A DNA stretch of 64,000 nt from Acanthopleura granulata (GCA_016165875.1 JABBOT010000014.1:2955713-3019712); one strand, 5' to 3'; shown: positions 39,801 to 48,428, numbered from the stretch's first letter. Numbers and translations are program-made. The notes: generated by a model from the sequence alone, not told the origin.

Positions 39801-42800
39801 TATATGTCAATGTGTGGTGATGGTTTTTACACCAAGATATGGTGAGGATTTGTACATCACGATGTGGTTAAGGTCTTGTACATCAAGGTGAGATGAAGGT
39901 TTTGTACACCAAGGTGTGGTGAAGGTTTTGTACATCACGTTGTGGTGAAGGTTTTGTACACCAAGGTTTGGTGATAGTTTTGTACATCAAGGTGTGATGA
40001 AGACTTTGTACATCAACTTGTGTCGAAGGTTTTGTACTTTGTGTGGGGAAGGTTTGCTCTCTCGATATCCCTATCTTTTTCATGATTTGGTTAGCGTCTT
40101 ACAGTTATGCTTTAGAGGTTATATTATATGTGGGGGACATCGAACGCAGCCCGAAGAAACAACTGCAGGTCCGACTCTTCGCGTAAGGCTGCAGCGTAAC
40201 CAAAGAGTCTAATGAGCTTGAGGTCTAGAAAGCGACATACAGCGAAGTTTTTCATATTGCGTTATGTCCTGTTTTCACCAGATCGAACCGTATTTTGTGA
40301 TGGAGGTCCTTGGTTACCCGGCTTTACCCGATCTGTTTGTGACCTGTCTTTTTAGCAGAGCTCTCAGTTCTGTGCCACATTCTCTCTTCACCAGATCGCC
40401 CCGTACTTTGTGATGGAGGTCCTTGGTTACCCGGGCTTACCCGGTCTGTTTGTGGCCTGTCTGTTCAGCGGAGCTCTCAGCTCAATGTCCTCTTCTTTGA
40501 ACGCCGCAGCTACAGTCACGTGGACAGACTTTCTTAAGCCTCGTTTTGGATACCTGTCTATGATGAAACAAACTCTCATTACAAAAGGCCTTGGTAAGTG
40601 ATCATAATTAGAAAGTGAACTATTTCAATTTTCTGATGGATAACTTTAAATTAAGTATAGCACTAAACACAATATGCATATTGTAAAAGATTATTTAAGG
40701 AGGGGTTTTGTAAATGACGTACTTTGATCACCAAGAGACAAAAGTGATATCAAAGTGAATAATATTATTCATAGTTATATTATCATATTCCGTCAAGTTG
40801 ACTTTGTTTGATTGTTATGTTTCCAGACCCAAAACACGACAAAAGGTTGATCTTAACAACACATATTTTGTCATGATTTTCAGTCGTAGGATTCGGCATT
40901 ATCGGAATCGCCATGTCTTTCATGGCCAGAAGTCTCGGTGGCACTGTTATTCAGGTAAACCGTGGTCTAATTTACTTTCCAACACCAGCCGACTGTGCAA
41001 TTTTGCCTCATCTCATGCTGACCCATGATAATGAAGTCGGAACAATTCTGTTCCAGGATATAGCCCTACATCTGAGAAACACATACCCTGTAGAGCATTG
41101 CCGCAATATAGCTGAAAGCTCACCTACGTGACATTACCCATAAAATCATTCATTCATTCCTGTTATATCATTCGTTCATAGCCTACTAGATAATACCAAA
41201 TGTGCGATGCTGCATTAACACTGAACTAGCGGATTATTCCGGAAGATGATTTAATCACGTGATAAACCGTTATTGCGTTACGTGTATTCGGTATGCCGTT
41301 ATATTCTTGGCGTATTCTGCATGCCTAGCAACATGCGGATGGTCATGGGCTTCCACCGCGCTCAGTCGGGGTTTCCTCTCACCATAATGCTGGCCGCCGT
41401 CGTATCAGGCCAATCATATATTTTGCAGGCCGCCTCGGCCTTCACCGGATCCGCATCAGGGCCTCTGCTAGGACTCTTTATCCTCGGGGGTGTCTTTCCT
41501 TGGGCCAATTGGAAGGTACGTACCTAGCCAACTGTCACTTGATTCACAGAGGTTTAGCGTCGCTTTTTAACGTTATTTCGCTCACATCACGACTGTGTTT
41601 CCCAATGCGGACATATCTGTAGTTGCTGTTTCATTAGAACGCCATGCATACCGAAGACACCAGATATGACATCCAACCAAATCGCATTATAACACCACCG
41701 AACAGCACTCTGTCCACTCTTCTGATGCTGAGCTTCAAGAGAGGTAGTGTCAAGATTATCTTTGCCAAAGCCTTAGGTATCGATTCGGTTTTCAACCTGG
41801 CTTTCCTGGGCCTCCGTGGCACAGTCGGTTAGCACGCTATGGCAGCACAATGACCTCCCACAAATGCGGTCGCTGTGAGTTCAAGTTCAGCTCATGCTGG
41901 CTACCTGTTCCACCGTACATGGGAAGGTCTGCCAGCAACCTGCAGATGGTCGTGGGTTTCCCCCGGGCTGTGCCCGGTTTCCTCCCACCATAATGCTGGC
42001 CTCCGTCGTATAAGTGAAATATTCTTGAGTACGGCGTAACACATCAAATCAACCCGGCTTTCCAGGCAGACACTCACACTTTGTTTGAATGCAGTCGGTT
42101 GCATCACGTTGTAGCCCAGGGCCCGTTTGAACGAAGCCCTCCTAACGTTATGAGCGCGTAACTACCTTGCCTACAACACTGTAGGCATTAGCCTACGTCA
42201 CCATGGTAGCTACCTGCTCGTAACATTAAGGCTTCGTGCAAGTGGGCCCTGCTTGAACTAGCACAGGTTTATTGCCGAGGTGTCGAGTTAAAGGACTTAT
42301 GGAACATGGAAAATTGGGGCTCTAAATGTTGATCCGTATGTGTGACACCCGTGCACAGAGCCCAGTGGGTGGGTTGAAAGTGCCCCCACACCTATGTTAT
42401 CGATCGACGACGTGGCCAGTAACAACTCGTAAATGAAAACCGATTCTGACCTTCCCAGCTCATACACTACGTCAGTTAAAAAGGCCTAATTAATGCTTAT
42501 TATGACCTTTTTTTTTTTACCAGTTTTTACCAAATGTTCAAATATGCTAATGATAAAATGTCACCGATGTTTTAGTTAAAACCCAAAGCACACATCCTCT
42601 TAAGCCGCTGTTTCAGCAAGGGCTTATAAGTAAGGGAGGGCCCTACGTGGCCGAGGGTGTCAGCGCGCTAGTGCTAGGTAATGACTCAGGGGCCTCTCAT
42701 CAACGCGGTCGTTGTGTGTTCAAGATCAGCTTACGCTGGTTTCCTCTCTGGTCGTACATGGGAAGGTCTGCCAGCATCCGACTGATCCTGGGTTTCCCCC

Positions 42801-45800
42801 GGGCCCCTCCTTGCTCCCTCCCACCGTAGTGCTGGCCATCGTTGTGGAAAATTCATGAGCACGGCGTAAAACACAAATCAAATAAATAAATAAATGAAAA
42901 TAGGTCATTTTTTTTGTCCAGCCCGATAAGGGCAATGCCTCGCTTTTTACCTACAATAAATTTGGCCGCCATCGTGCAAGTCAGATATGTCTGCGAATGA
43001 CTTGGGACAGCCAAGACATAAATAAAAATCAATCAGCTGTTTACCTGTCCGTGTCTTAGGGAGCCGTGGTGGGCGGGATCGTGGGCCTAGCCTTCCCCAT
43101 GTGGATCAACATAGGCTCTTACACCCTGGATCCAGAGAGCCATAACCTTCCTTCTCCCACAGAAACCTGTGACCCGTTCGTCACGTCAAAGCCGCCTTCC
43201 GATGTGTCAGAGATGTAAGACAAACACGCAAAATTTTACTTTTTGAGAAGTGCACAGGTGAAATCATTTCGATATTATATTCCTCTGAGATGCTTTTCCG
43301 GTTTAAAGCCAAATCGATTGTGACTAGAATAACATTTCACAACCGTTAGCTTTGAAGTCAGTGGTTCTAGATTATGTTTTTTTTTTCGTTTACTTTACCA
43401 TGGCACTAGGTTATGCGGGCATGAATGGGTTGCTTAACATTGGCACTAGGTTATGCGTGTATGAATGGGTTGCTTAACAATGGCACTAGGTTATGCGTGT
43501 ATGAATGGTTTAAGCTAGAACGACAGCTCGTAACGAATATATGAATGGTTTACTTTACAATGGCACCATAGGTAATGTATATATAAATGGTTTGCCTTAC
43601 AGTGGCGCTACGTAAGGCAGGTATGAATGGTTTACTTTACAAGAATGGCCTTGGGTAATTCATTTATGAATGGTGTACTTAAGAAAACAACATAACGGCA
43701 TGCCTCTGGGGTATCCTTAAATCAGTTTGACACACACACAGCCAAAGAATGCCACTCATGCTTTCACAGTGTTTCCTGTTTTCTCCAGCACTGGCATCAG
43801 TAAGCTGTACACGGTGTCATATAGATGGTTCGCTTCCGTTGGAGTTGCCACGTGCGTCGTCGTGGGATTGGCCGTAAGCTTTGCCACGGGTACGTTTGCG
43901 GGGCCGATTTTCACAAGGCAATTTTGAATTATATGATGGTCCAAATTTAAAGTATGACAGTCTGAACGCTGTCGTTTCGGTTAAAACTGGAAACACTTAA
44001 CGTGTGGGGTTCACACGAATAGATGAAAATTTGAATACCTGGCGTAATAAACCATGTATCGCATCGAAATTTGAAGTTTTGGCTTATTTAAAAAATGGCT
44101 GTGTGAAAACGGCTTTTGGCTATTATAGATTTAAGATTGATGATTGTTCAGAAGGAGGCATATAGAGGTAAACCTTATTTTATATGTTAAATCACTTTTC
44201 TTAGAACATTCTATTCTGACATAATCGCCAGAGATTTATTCAGGCAATTTTTCTGTATAATCCAAAAAGCGCTATGCGCCATTGGTCACCCCTATCCTCG
44301 CTTTGAGAAGAAAGCTATTCTCGAATTAAAATTGTCCAACGTGGCGTAGAAATGACATTAATTTAATGACGTCTACAGTATCAGGGAAGGTCTTCATTGG
44401 CATACTCAGACGGGCTGCAGTAACACACAGAAGCCCAAGTTGGAGTTACTTTTTCCTTTAAAATACAGCATTTTCATCCATAACCCTGTAGTTCCTTTGA
44501 ATACACCATTATACTGTTTTAAGAGCACACATACACTTGAGTGTTGTGAGTTTAACTTAAAACAGAAAACTAATCTTTGCACCTTTTGTTAGAGTTGGGA
44601 AAGGATTTGGTGAGTTCCCCAATCTACACATATTAAGCTATAATATGTATATCGGGAAGATGAAGAGACGCAACCCTGGCTAAAATAAAACAACTGTTGG
44701 CGTCATCTGTTAAATAATTCTGTAACTTTAGCACAGCTGTTGTTGCTTTAGTTTATGTATTCGACTTTTCACTATGCTGTTTCTTTTAAATGTCACATGC
44801 ATAGGACACACAAAACCTGATCAGGTGGACCGGCAGTACCTCATCCCGATTTTTGACAGACTCTTCTGTTGTCTTCCGGAGAGGGCTCGGAGTAAATGTC
44901 GTTGTGGGAAAGCTTCCGAGGAAAGCGAGGTAATTGTGCTACTTTAGTTTTGATGTTTTGGACATTGGGTGTTTGATTGATTGATTTATTTATTTGATTC
45001 GTGTTTTATGCCGTACTCAGTAATACCTCTTTGAGCGTTTGGATTGAAAGCTGCTTCTGACATTGGTCTTATGATTATTGACCCGGAGTATCCATTATGT
45101 TTGATGATTGATGTAGGAATATTAATCTGCACTTGAAGGGGCCGCTTTGAAAAAAGGAGTTAACAAAAATTGATGTCATATCCAAATTTATGGCCCACGA
45201 AGTAAACAGTTTTATTTTAAAAGGGCATCTCCTTGACTCTGTGAATGAAGTGACGTTATCTTTGACAGCCTCTCATTACAACTTAAAAACCAGTTTGTAA
45301 AGCAATAGGATGTTAACAGATATGGAACAACAACATTTTTATGCTCATCAAGCATGAAGTATCACAGTTTCAGTTTTTAGTAGTGCATTTGTCACAACTT
45401 TAGTCTTACACCTCAAGCCAGTCAGCAAACGGTAACATTCAACAGCCTGCTTAGAACAAGGATTTGAAACGAGAGAACTAGAAAAACAAACATGCTAATT
45501 ACTTCGCTGAACTGTTATTTTGAAATTTAGACATTTGTAGACTTGGCTGTCGCTGGTCTGAGCATTCGGGGTTAAAATGAATGGACAGATCTGCCACATC
45601 ATGGCGTCACAGACAAAGGACATTTGTAACCAGTGTGTGGGATATCCAGTTGAAATACTTGCAACAATATTGACTATGATTGGTCAAGCGAGTTGTGTTG
45701 ATTGACAGCTCGGGAAGGTCCAGTGCACATGGGGTTACCTGTCCTATTGAGTTACTATCGCCCCACTTTGGAATCTAAACTCATGTTTCTATCTGTATAT

Positions 45801-46175
45801 TTATTTGGTAAATAAGAAATCCAAAATCCTATACGCATTCTTTGTTACTCGCAGGACGAGGAATTAGATGGTCTTGAAACCAGCACTGCTCTAAAGCCAC
45901 GGTCGTTAAAAGGAAACCAAGTGGAGCCAACTTGGTCGAACGAAACCAACACTGATTTCACGCCACAGTCATCAGAAGGGAACCAAGTAGCACCAGATGC
46001 ACATAATGAAGCCAACACTGATTTCAAGTCGCAGTCAATGGAAGGAAACCATGTGGCGCCCGCGGCCACTGAGTCGAATGAAGAAATTAAAGAGTCGCCT
46101 GCACATCATGAGTGTAATGGAAGCGAAATAGGAGAATTCACCGAAAGGAAGGGAGATAACTCGCACACTGTTTAA
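30518..46175 (+). CDS. SLC5A8-like: SLC5-family sodium-coupled transporter 1 (SLC5A8/A12/A6-like), 15 exons
   Basis: Sodium-solute symporter of the plasma membrane; its clade carries monocarboxylates (SLC5A8/A12) or biotin and pantothenate (SLC5A6). Fifteen exons join in frame to about 673 residues against 610-635 in human relatives; the extra length is the cytoplasmic tail. Visible family marks: WDYVVF at residue 10, EFLMADR in the first loop, YLERRF, GGMKAVVWTDVFQA (178-191), DPTIRHTFW, QASVQRY, GYPGLPGLFVACLFSGALSS, a serine cluster SSSLN (353-357) at the sodium-site helix, and GPLLGLFILGG. About 13 membrane helices are expected (LeuT fold). A cysteine-rich FCCLP...CRCG follows the last helix. 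The start is fixed by alignment and an in-frame TAA 15 bases upstream. Whether the substrate is a monocarboxylate or a vitamin cannot be decided here. It is tail to tail with its paralogue at 48264-62730. Confidence 0.92.
30860..31060 (+). repeat. ~57-70-bp repeats of the intron 1 start
   Basis: AAGTGGTCAAATGTAGGACT recurs near 30909 and 30970 after the first copy at the donor (AAGTGGTCAAACGTGGGACG), each followed by TCAGAGATAYAT-like sequence and a TTTGACTAT end. Confidence 0.75.
31386..31707 (+). repeat. Tandem copies of the exon 1 / intron 1 splice junction
   Basis: Copies at 31421 (AACTCACCGAATCATCTGAG then GTAAAT), 31513 (CCACCAGATCCTCTGCG then GTAAAT), 31621 (AACTCACCAGATCCTCTTAT then GTAAGT) and a decayed one near 31668 match the true junction AACTCACCAGCTCCTATGAG then GTAAGT. 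Each is followed by a GGTCAAATG..GGAC motif; copies at 31480 and 31570 are preceded by TTGGTGGYTTGC. Confidence 0.8.
31854..32280 (+). mobile_element. Chimeric tRNA-derived SINE between 30-bp direct repeats
   Basis: Flanked by two perfect copies of a 30-base sequence (31854-31883 and 32251-32280, starting GAAAATGGCCATTGACCTTC). Inside is a tRNA-like head with A-box TAGCGGAGTTGG and B-box GGTTCAAACC (31888-31960), and a body with GGTGTCAGTATAATGTGACT that differs from family A. Then comes the family A tail (AAGTGAAATATTCTTGAGTA), CATTCATTCATTCC, and a second family A core piece (CATAATGCTTGCCGCCGTCG). Confidence 0.85.
32434..32592 (-). mobile_element. SINE family A, 5'-truncated
   Basis: Reverse copy: TTTGACTGGTGTTTTACGCC, TACGACGGTGACCAGGATTG, CCGGGCAGAGCCCGGGGGAA, CGACCATCCGCAGGTTGGTG. 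Confidence 0.85.
33101..33195 (+). mobile_element. SINE family A tail, decayed
   Basis: CCCCTGGGGGACC then a degraded core, CACTCAAATAAATAAACAAA and further AAAT units. Confidence 0.45.
34947..35015 (+). CDS. SLC5A8-like: Transporter 1 exon 2 (residues 115-137)
   Basis: 69 bases, phase 0 at both ends, acceptor TTTTTGGACAG, donor GTAACA. Encodes YLERRFEHRAVKLVGSIIML and IQQ. Confidence 0.92.
35016..36026 (+). other. Transporter 1 intron 2
   Basis: 1.0 kb. Holds two copies of an ~81-bp repeat (35662-35825) and nothing else recognised. Confidence 0.7.
35662..35825. repeat. ~81-bp tandem duplication
   Basis: CTCGCTGGCTAAGTCTCTAC followed by AGGGTTTTCC appears at 35677 and 35758, with partly similar flanks. 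Confidence 0.8.
36027..36078 (+). CDS. SLC5A8-like: Transporter 1 exon 3
   Basis: 52 bases, phase 0 in and 1 out. Encodes TLYMGIASYAPSTALEA. Acceptor CAATTGAAG, donor GTGGGA. Confidence 0.9.
36183..36448 (-). mobile_element. SINE family C (reverse), with tRNA-like head
   Basis: Reverse copy in intron 3: TTTATTTATTTGTTTGTTG, AAACGCTACTGAAGAATTTT, GGTAAACCACCGACCTTTGG, then a B-box complement in CCCGGTTTGAATCTGC. The body shares CGTACCCTGGGTAAACCACC-type sequence with fragments near 53770 and 58345, unlike family A. Confidence 0.65.
36769..36836 (+). CDS. SLC5A8-like: Transporter 1 exon 4
   Basis: 68 bases, phase 1 in and 0 out. Encodes VTKFPDWATIIIVCMVATFY and TTL. Acceptor TTTTGCGCAG. Donor GTCTGT is weak, and the paralogue has the similar weak GTTTGT. 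Confidence 0.9.
37072..37152 (+). CDS. SLC5A8-like: Transporter 1 exon 5 (residues 178-204)
   Basis: 81 bases, phase 0. Encodes GGMKAVVWTDVFQAVVMVAG, the most diagnostic SLC5 segment. Acceptor AATGCTTCAG, donor GTATTG. Confidence 0.95.
37153..37855 (+). other. Transporter 1 intron 5
   Basis: 703 bases of AT-rich sequence. Nothing recognised. Confidence 0.6.
37856..37929 (+). CDS. SLC5A8-like: Transporter 1 exon 6
   Basis: 74 bases, phase 0 in and 2 out. Encodes GAISVGGLDEVWRLNDEWDR and INFP. Acceptor TTCAATGCAG, donor GTAAGT. Confidence 0.93.
37930..38665 (+). other. Transporter 1 intron 6
   Basis: 736 bases. A short reverse SINE tail remnant (GGGTGTTTTGCGCCGTAC) lies near 37965. Nothing else recognised. 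Confidence 0.5.
38666..38806 (+). CDS. SLC5A8-like: Transporter 1 exon 7
   Basis: 141 bases, phase 2 in and 2 out. Encodes FDPDPTIRHTFWNLFVGGTV and on to QASVQRYSTLSTVRKAQ. Acceptor CCGCATAG, donor GTAAGT. Confidence 0.94.
39263..39398 (+). CDS. SLC5A8-like: Transporter 1 exon 8
   Basis: 136 bases, phase 2 in and 0 out. Encodes a membrane helix (LLMNCIGVVLMMTLTCMAGV) then YYAQKGCDPL. Acceptor CCTATTCCAG, donor GTGAGT. Confidence 0.94.
39730..40048. repeat. 26-bp minisatellite in transporter 1 intron 8
   Basis: About 11 degenerate units resembling TTTTGTACATCAAGGTGTGG TGAAGG. Confidence 0.85.
40282..40376 (+). pseudogene. Decayed partial copy of exon 9 with its acceptor
   Basis: Starts after an intact-looking CTGTTTTCACCAG and matches the first ~95 bases of exon 9, 113 bases ahead of it. 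The frame reads IEPYFVMEVLGYPALPDLFV and then differs after ALSS. Use of this acceptor would shift through the real exon and meet a stop, so it could act as a poison splice site. The homologous fragment in transporter 2 is at 56786-56874. Confidence 0.85.
40395..40593 (+). CDS. SLC5A8-like: Transporter 1 exon 9
   Basis: 199 bases, phase 0 in and 1 out. Encodes IAPYFVMEVLGYPGLPGLFV, the serine-rich sodium-site helix SSMSSSLNAAATVTWTDF and the loop to KGL. Acceptor CTCTTCACCAG, donor GTAAGT. The best-conserved exon between the paralogues. Confidence 0.96.
40884..40954 (+). CDS. SLC5A8-like: Transporter 1 exon 10
   Basis: 71 bases, phase 1 in and 0 out. Encodes VVGFGIIGIAMSFMARSLGG and TVIQ. 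Acceptor GATTTTCAG, donor GTAAAC. Confidence 0.94.
41325..41406 (+). mobile_element. SINE family A core fragment abutting exon 11
   Basis: GGATGGTCATGGGCTTCCAC, ACCATAATGCTGGCCGCCGT and CGTAT, ending 22 bases before the exon 11 start. Tail lost. The sequence reads openly into the exon. Confidence 0.8.
41429..41515 (+). CDS. SLC5A8-like: Transporter 1 exon 11 (residues 412-440)
   Basis: 87 bases, phase 0. Encodes AASAFTGSASGPLLGLFILG and GVFPWANWK. Acceptor ATATTTTGCAG, donor GTACGT. Confidence 0.94.
41807..42048 (+). mobile_element. SINE family A, full length, with 15-bp target-site duplication
   Basis: tRNA-like head GGCCTCCGTGGCACAGTCGG with B-box GAGTTCAAGTTCAGC, then ATGGGAAGGTCTGCCAGCAA, TTTCCCCCGGGCTGTGCCCG, GTGAAATATTCTTGAGTACG and a short tail. 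Flanks TCAACCTGGCTTTCC (41792-41806) and TCAACCCGGCTTTCC (42049-42063) are direct repeats with one mismatch. Confidence 0.93.
42638..42898 (+). mobile_element. SINE family A, full length
   Basis: Head GGCCCTACGTGGCCGAGGGT with GTTCAAGATCAGCTTACGCT, body CATGGGAAGGTCTGCCAGCA, tail CGGCGTAAAACACAAATCAA then AAAT units. Confidence 0.9.
43060..43214 (+). CDS. SLC5A8-like: Transporter 1 exon 12
   Basis: 155 bases, phase 0 in and 2 out. Encodes GAVVGGIVGLAFPMWINIGS and a proline-rich extracellular loop with one cysteine. Unlike the paralogue, no N-glycosylation sequon is seen in this loop. Acceptor CCGTGTCTTAG, donor GTAAGA. Confidence 0.93.
43390..43690. repeat. ~40-bp minisatellite in transporter 1 intron 12
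   Basis: Degenerate units built on GGCACTAGGTTATGCGTGTA and TGAATGGGTTGCTTAACA, about six copies. Confidence 0.82.
43789..43889 (+). CDS. SLC5A8-like: Transporter 1 exon 13
   Basis: 101 bases, phase 2 in and 1 out. Encodes TGISKLYTVSYRWFASVGVA and TCVVVGLAVSFAT, the last membrane helix. Acceptor TTTTCTCCAG, donor GTACGT. Confidence 0.94.
43890..44804 (+). other. Transporter 1 intron 13
   Basis: 915 bases. Nothing recognised. Confidence 0.6.
44805..44929 (+). CDS. SLC5A8-like: Transporter 1 exon 14
   Basis: 125 bases, phase 1 in and 0 out. Encodes the cytoplasmic segment YLIPIFDRLFCCLPERARSK and CRCG; five cysteines could be lipidated (inference). Acceptor CATGCATAG, donor GTAATT. Confidence 0.92.
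44930..45854 (+). other. Transporter 1 intron 14
   Basis: 925 bases. A short reverse SINE tail (44974-45035: TTTATTTGATTCGTGTTTTA, GCCGTACTCAG) and nothing else recognised. Confidence 0.65.
45855..46175 (+). CDS. SLC5A8-like: Transporter 1 exon 15, C-terminal tail with 22-residue repeats
   Basis: Acceptor TTACTCGCAG; the open frame ends at TAA 46175. The 106-residue acidic, hydrophilic tail holds three 22-residue units (about 45864-46061) ending GNQVEP, GNQVAP and GNHVAP, with TNTDF or ANTDF midway. The paralogue has a single ANTD...DNQVAP unit. Confidence 0.9.
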   Translation, partial: DEELDGLETSTALKPRSLKGNQVEPTWSNETNTDFTPQSSEGNQVAPDAHNEANTDFKSQSMEGNHVAPAATESNEEIKESPAHHECNGSEIGEFTERKGDNSHTV

Positions 46176-47125
46176 TACAGGCTTTAATGTAGCAGTATCG
46201 TCTTTGAGGGGCAAGGGAAATATTGATGTGAAATATATGTCAGATGAAAAACTATCAAGTACTTTCCAGGAAAAGTTATAATTCTGTTTTTAGAATTTAT
46301 TTATCAGTGGATTGCACGATGTGATTCCGACTGTAAACTGAGCAATGACGTCACAACTGGCTTGTGCCATTTAATACAAACATAATGCTAGACTTCAGCA
46401 TTCAGGATACGTATACACGTAGAGTATGAATGAATTCCCTACATGGGCCTTGGAACGAACTGTTTCAAGCAACCTCATATGGAAGCGCCATCGCTGAAAC
46501 CCACTGTCTCCAAAAGAAAAGAAATAGGTGTTTCAAAACCACATTTTTCATTGGGAGAAATTTAAAACAAAATAAACTGAGCTGCTTTTCGGGAGAGTTT
46601 TTACTGGCCATTCATTTGTCATAAACTTAATTTTACTTGTTTGTCTTGTTTTTGCCTTCCAACCTGAAGAGCAATCTTTCGATAGTTCAAATCTGTAACG
46701 AATTATTTTAACTTCAGTGATGGTACCTGGTAGTTGTCAATGAAAACCATGACCGTATTCCTCGAATTGATCTAAAAGGCTATGTTATGTTGGTTAAACT
46801 CAAGATGAATAAACTTTAAACACATTACAATTCTAGAAACCATGTTTGTTGATTGTCAGTGAGAATCAATTTGTTTTCTCTCAACACGATTTAACAGCTA
46901 TGCCGATGCTACAGTAAAATGACCTTCAATGTATTAACGTCACTTGATGACGTCACAAGCACGTGATTATCTTGAGGGCGTATATTGCCATGGTTTGTTG
47001 CCATGGGTGTTACACCAGCGTAACGACAAGAGGGCTTCTTGGTACAGGTCCCAGGCTGTTGTCTCTGAGTTAAGGAATTAATAGGAATTAATACATTTTC
47101 TGTATTGTTTTGAATTAACAGGTGT

Positions 47126-47131
47126 AATAAA
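47126..47131 (+). terminator. Candidate poly(A) signal, transporter 1
   Basis: AATAAA followed about 25 bases later by GT-rich GTCGTGTGTTCTTTTTTT, a classic downstream element. AATAAA at 46808 with GTTTGTTGATTG downstream is an alternative, giving a shorter 3' end. Confidence 0.45.
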
Positions 47132-48129
47132 AGCCACACTATAAATAACAGAATGTCGTGTGTTCTTTTTTTATGTATTCATTTATTTTGAGCAGAGATT
47201 ACCGGATTGCAAGGTTTAACCTACTGGCCTTCGTCTTGTTCCTATGAAACCACAGCCAACTATCAATTGCGGTGAAGAGTCAGTGGGATGCGGCGAAGCC
47301 TACGCTGTTTAAAACCTGAACCAGGGAGGACAGTGTGCTTAATTTGGACGTCATGCACATTATACCGAATCCGGCACGTCGTGTTTGACTCGAAGTTTGT
47401 CTTCTGCACATATTCTATATTATCATTATCAATGATGAATTGTAGAATGTTTAATTCATCTGGACAAGGAAAATTATTTATTAAAACACAGACTGAATAT
47501 ACATTTCGCATCGACTCTAAGACCTCACCGGTCACGTGCAGATCTTTTACGTCATCAAAAAAACGCCGTAGCAAAGCAAAGCTAGTAAGAGATCCTTAAT
47601 TGGTAGACGTTCGCGGACAATCAGTTCTTAAGACATTGACTCAGTGGGTTTGATAGCCTTCGTTAACTCCGTTTTGCAAAGAGGAAGCAAAATTTTCACA
47701 AAGCCTCACTTTCTTATTAGACCTTCTATAAATTTTGCGCATTGACGTTTAATGGTTTCTAACAAATACATGCTAAGATTTCGACACTTTCAGACCAATA
47801 ATAATGCTGGGAAGACAATAACTGTTTTTTCTCAATCAACTGCTGTTTTCTGTTTCTCTATAATACAGTGGTTCAGGCTTGTTTCGGAGTTGCAGTGACA
47901 AGTTACAATAAAAATAAAAGAAATAAACTTATTAAGCAATATTAATACATACATGTTTAAAGTTCTGCAATAAATGAATTTTGCAGAATTGAAAAAAACC
48001 CCATATTTAAAATTCATGTTATTAAAAATATGAACGGACAGTATGACTAAAATTTAAATCAGAGATATCCCAGAAAACAAATTAGAGACTTCTATTGCTT
48101 TGAAAAATATAACCGGAATATCAGGATGA

Positions 48130-48253
48130 TAACATCGTGATCATCATCATCGTGATCATCAACATCATCGTCGTAATCACCATCATCACCACCACCACCA
48201 CCATCATCATCATCAATCATCATCACCGTCGTCATCATCATCATCATCACCAT
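48130..48253. repeat. ATC/CAC trinucleotide repeat, imperfect
   Basis: ATCATCATCATCGTGATCAT, ACCACCACCACCATCATCAT and similar. Ends 10 bases before the transporter 2 stop codon, so it would be transcribed as GAT repeats in its 3' untranslated region. Confidence 0.92.
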
Positions 48254-48263
48254 GTGATTGTCT

Positions 48264-48428
48264 TCAGTGCTCTTCTTTCATGGACATGCCGCCATTTTGC
48301 ACGCCAGGAGGTTCCTGGTTCGGATAAGCTTCCAAACCTTCCTTCGTCTCCAATGGCGCTACCTGATTATCTTGGGTGGGTTGGGTTATGATGTCGGTAT
48401 TGGCTGCTACATCATCAAGCTCATCTCC
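48264..48428 (-). CDS. SLC5A8-like: Transporter 2 exon 15, C-terminal tail
   Basis: Acceptor ATGTTTCAG. Encodes 54 residues from GDELDDVAANTDIITQPTQD then NQVAP, ending KEEH and a TGA. Alignment of NTD...NQVAP with the partner's tail supports it. Confidence 0.87.
   Translation of the reverse strand, partial: GDELDDVAANTDIITQPTQDNQVAPLETKEGLEAYPNQEPPGVQNGGMSMKEEH

Larger units (their letters stand above)
41516..43059 (+). other. Transporter 1 intron 11
   Basis: 1.5 kb, holding two near full-length forward SINEs (41807-42048 and 42638-42898) and a short core piece near 42960. Otherwise nothing recognised. Confidence 0.75.
46176..48263. other. Convergent intergenic region with the 3' untranslated regions
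   Basis: About 2.1 kb between the stop codons. Candidate polyadenylation signals for transporter 1 are at 46569, 46808 and 47126; for transporter 2, TTTATT on plus at 47477. An isolated 103-codon frame on each strand near 47263-47599 resembles nothing known. A GAT/ATC simple repeat ends the region. Confidence 0.6.

Noticed and set aside
39545..39820. 91-codon frame in transporter 1 intron 8
   Set aside because: Partly overlaps the 26-bp minisatellite and carries no SLC5 sequence. The exon 8 to exon 9 join is in phase without it.
46920..46980. CRE-like TGACGTCA and E-box CACGTG near the transporter 1 3' end
   Set aside because: Short motifs expected by chance, and located downstream of both genes rather than near a start.
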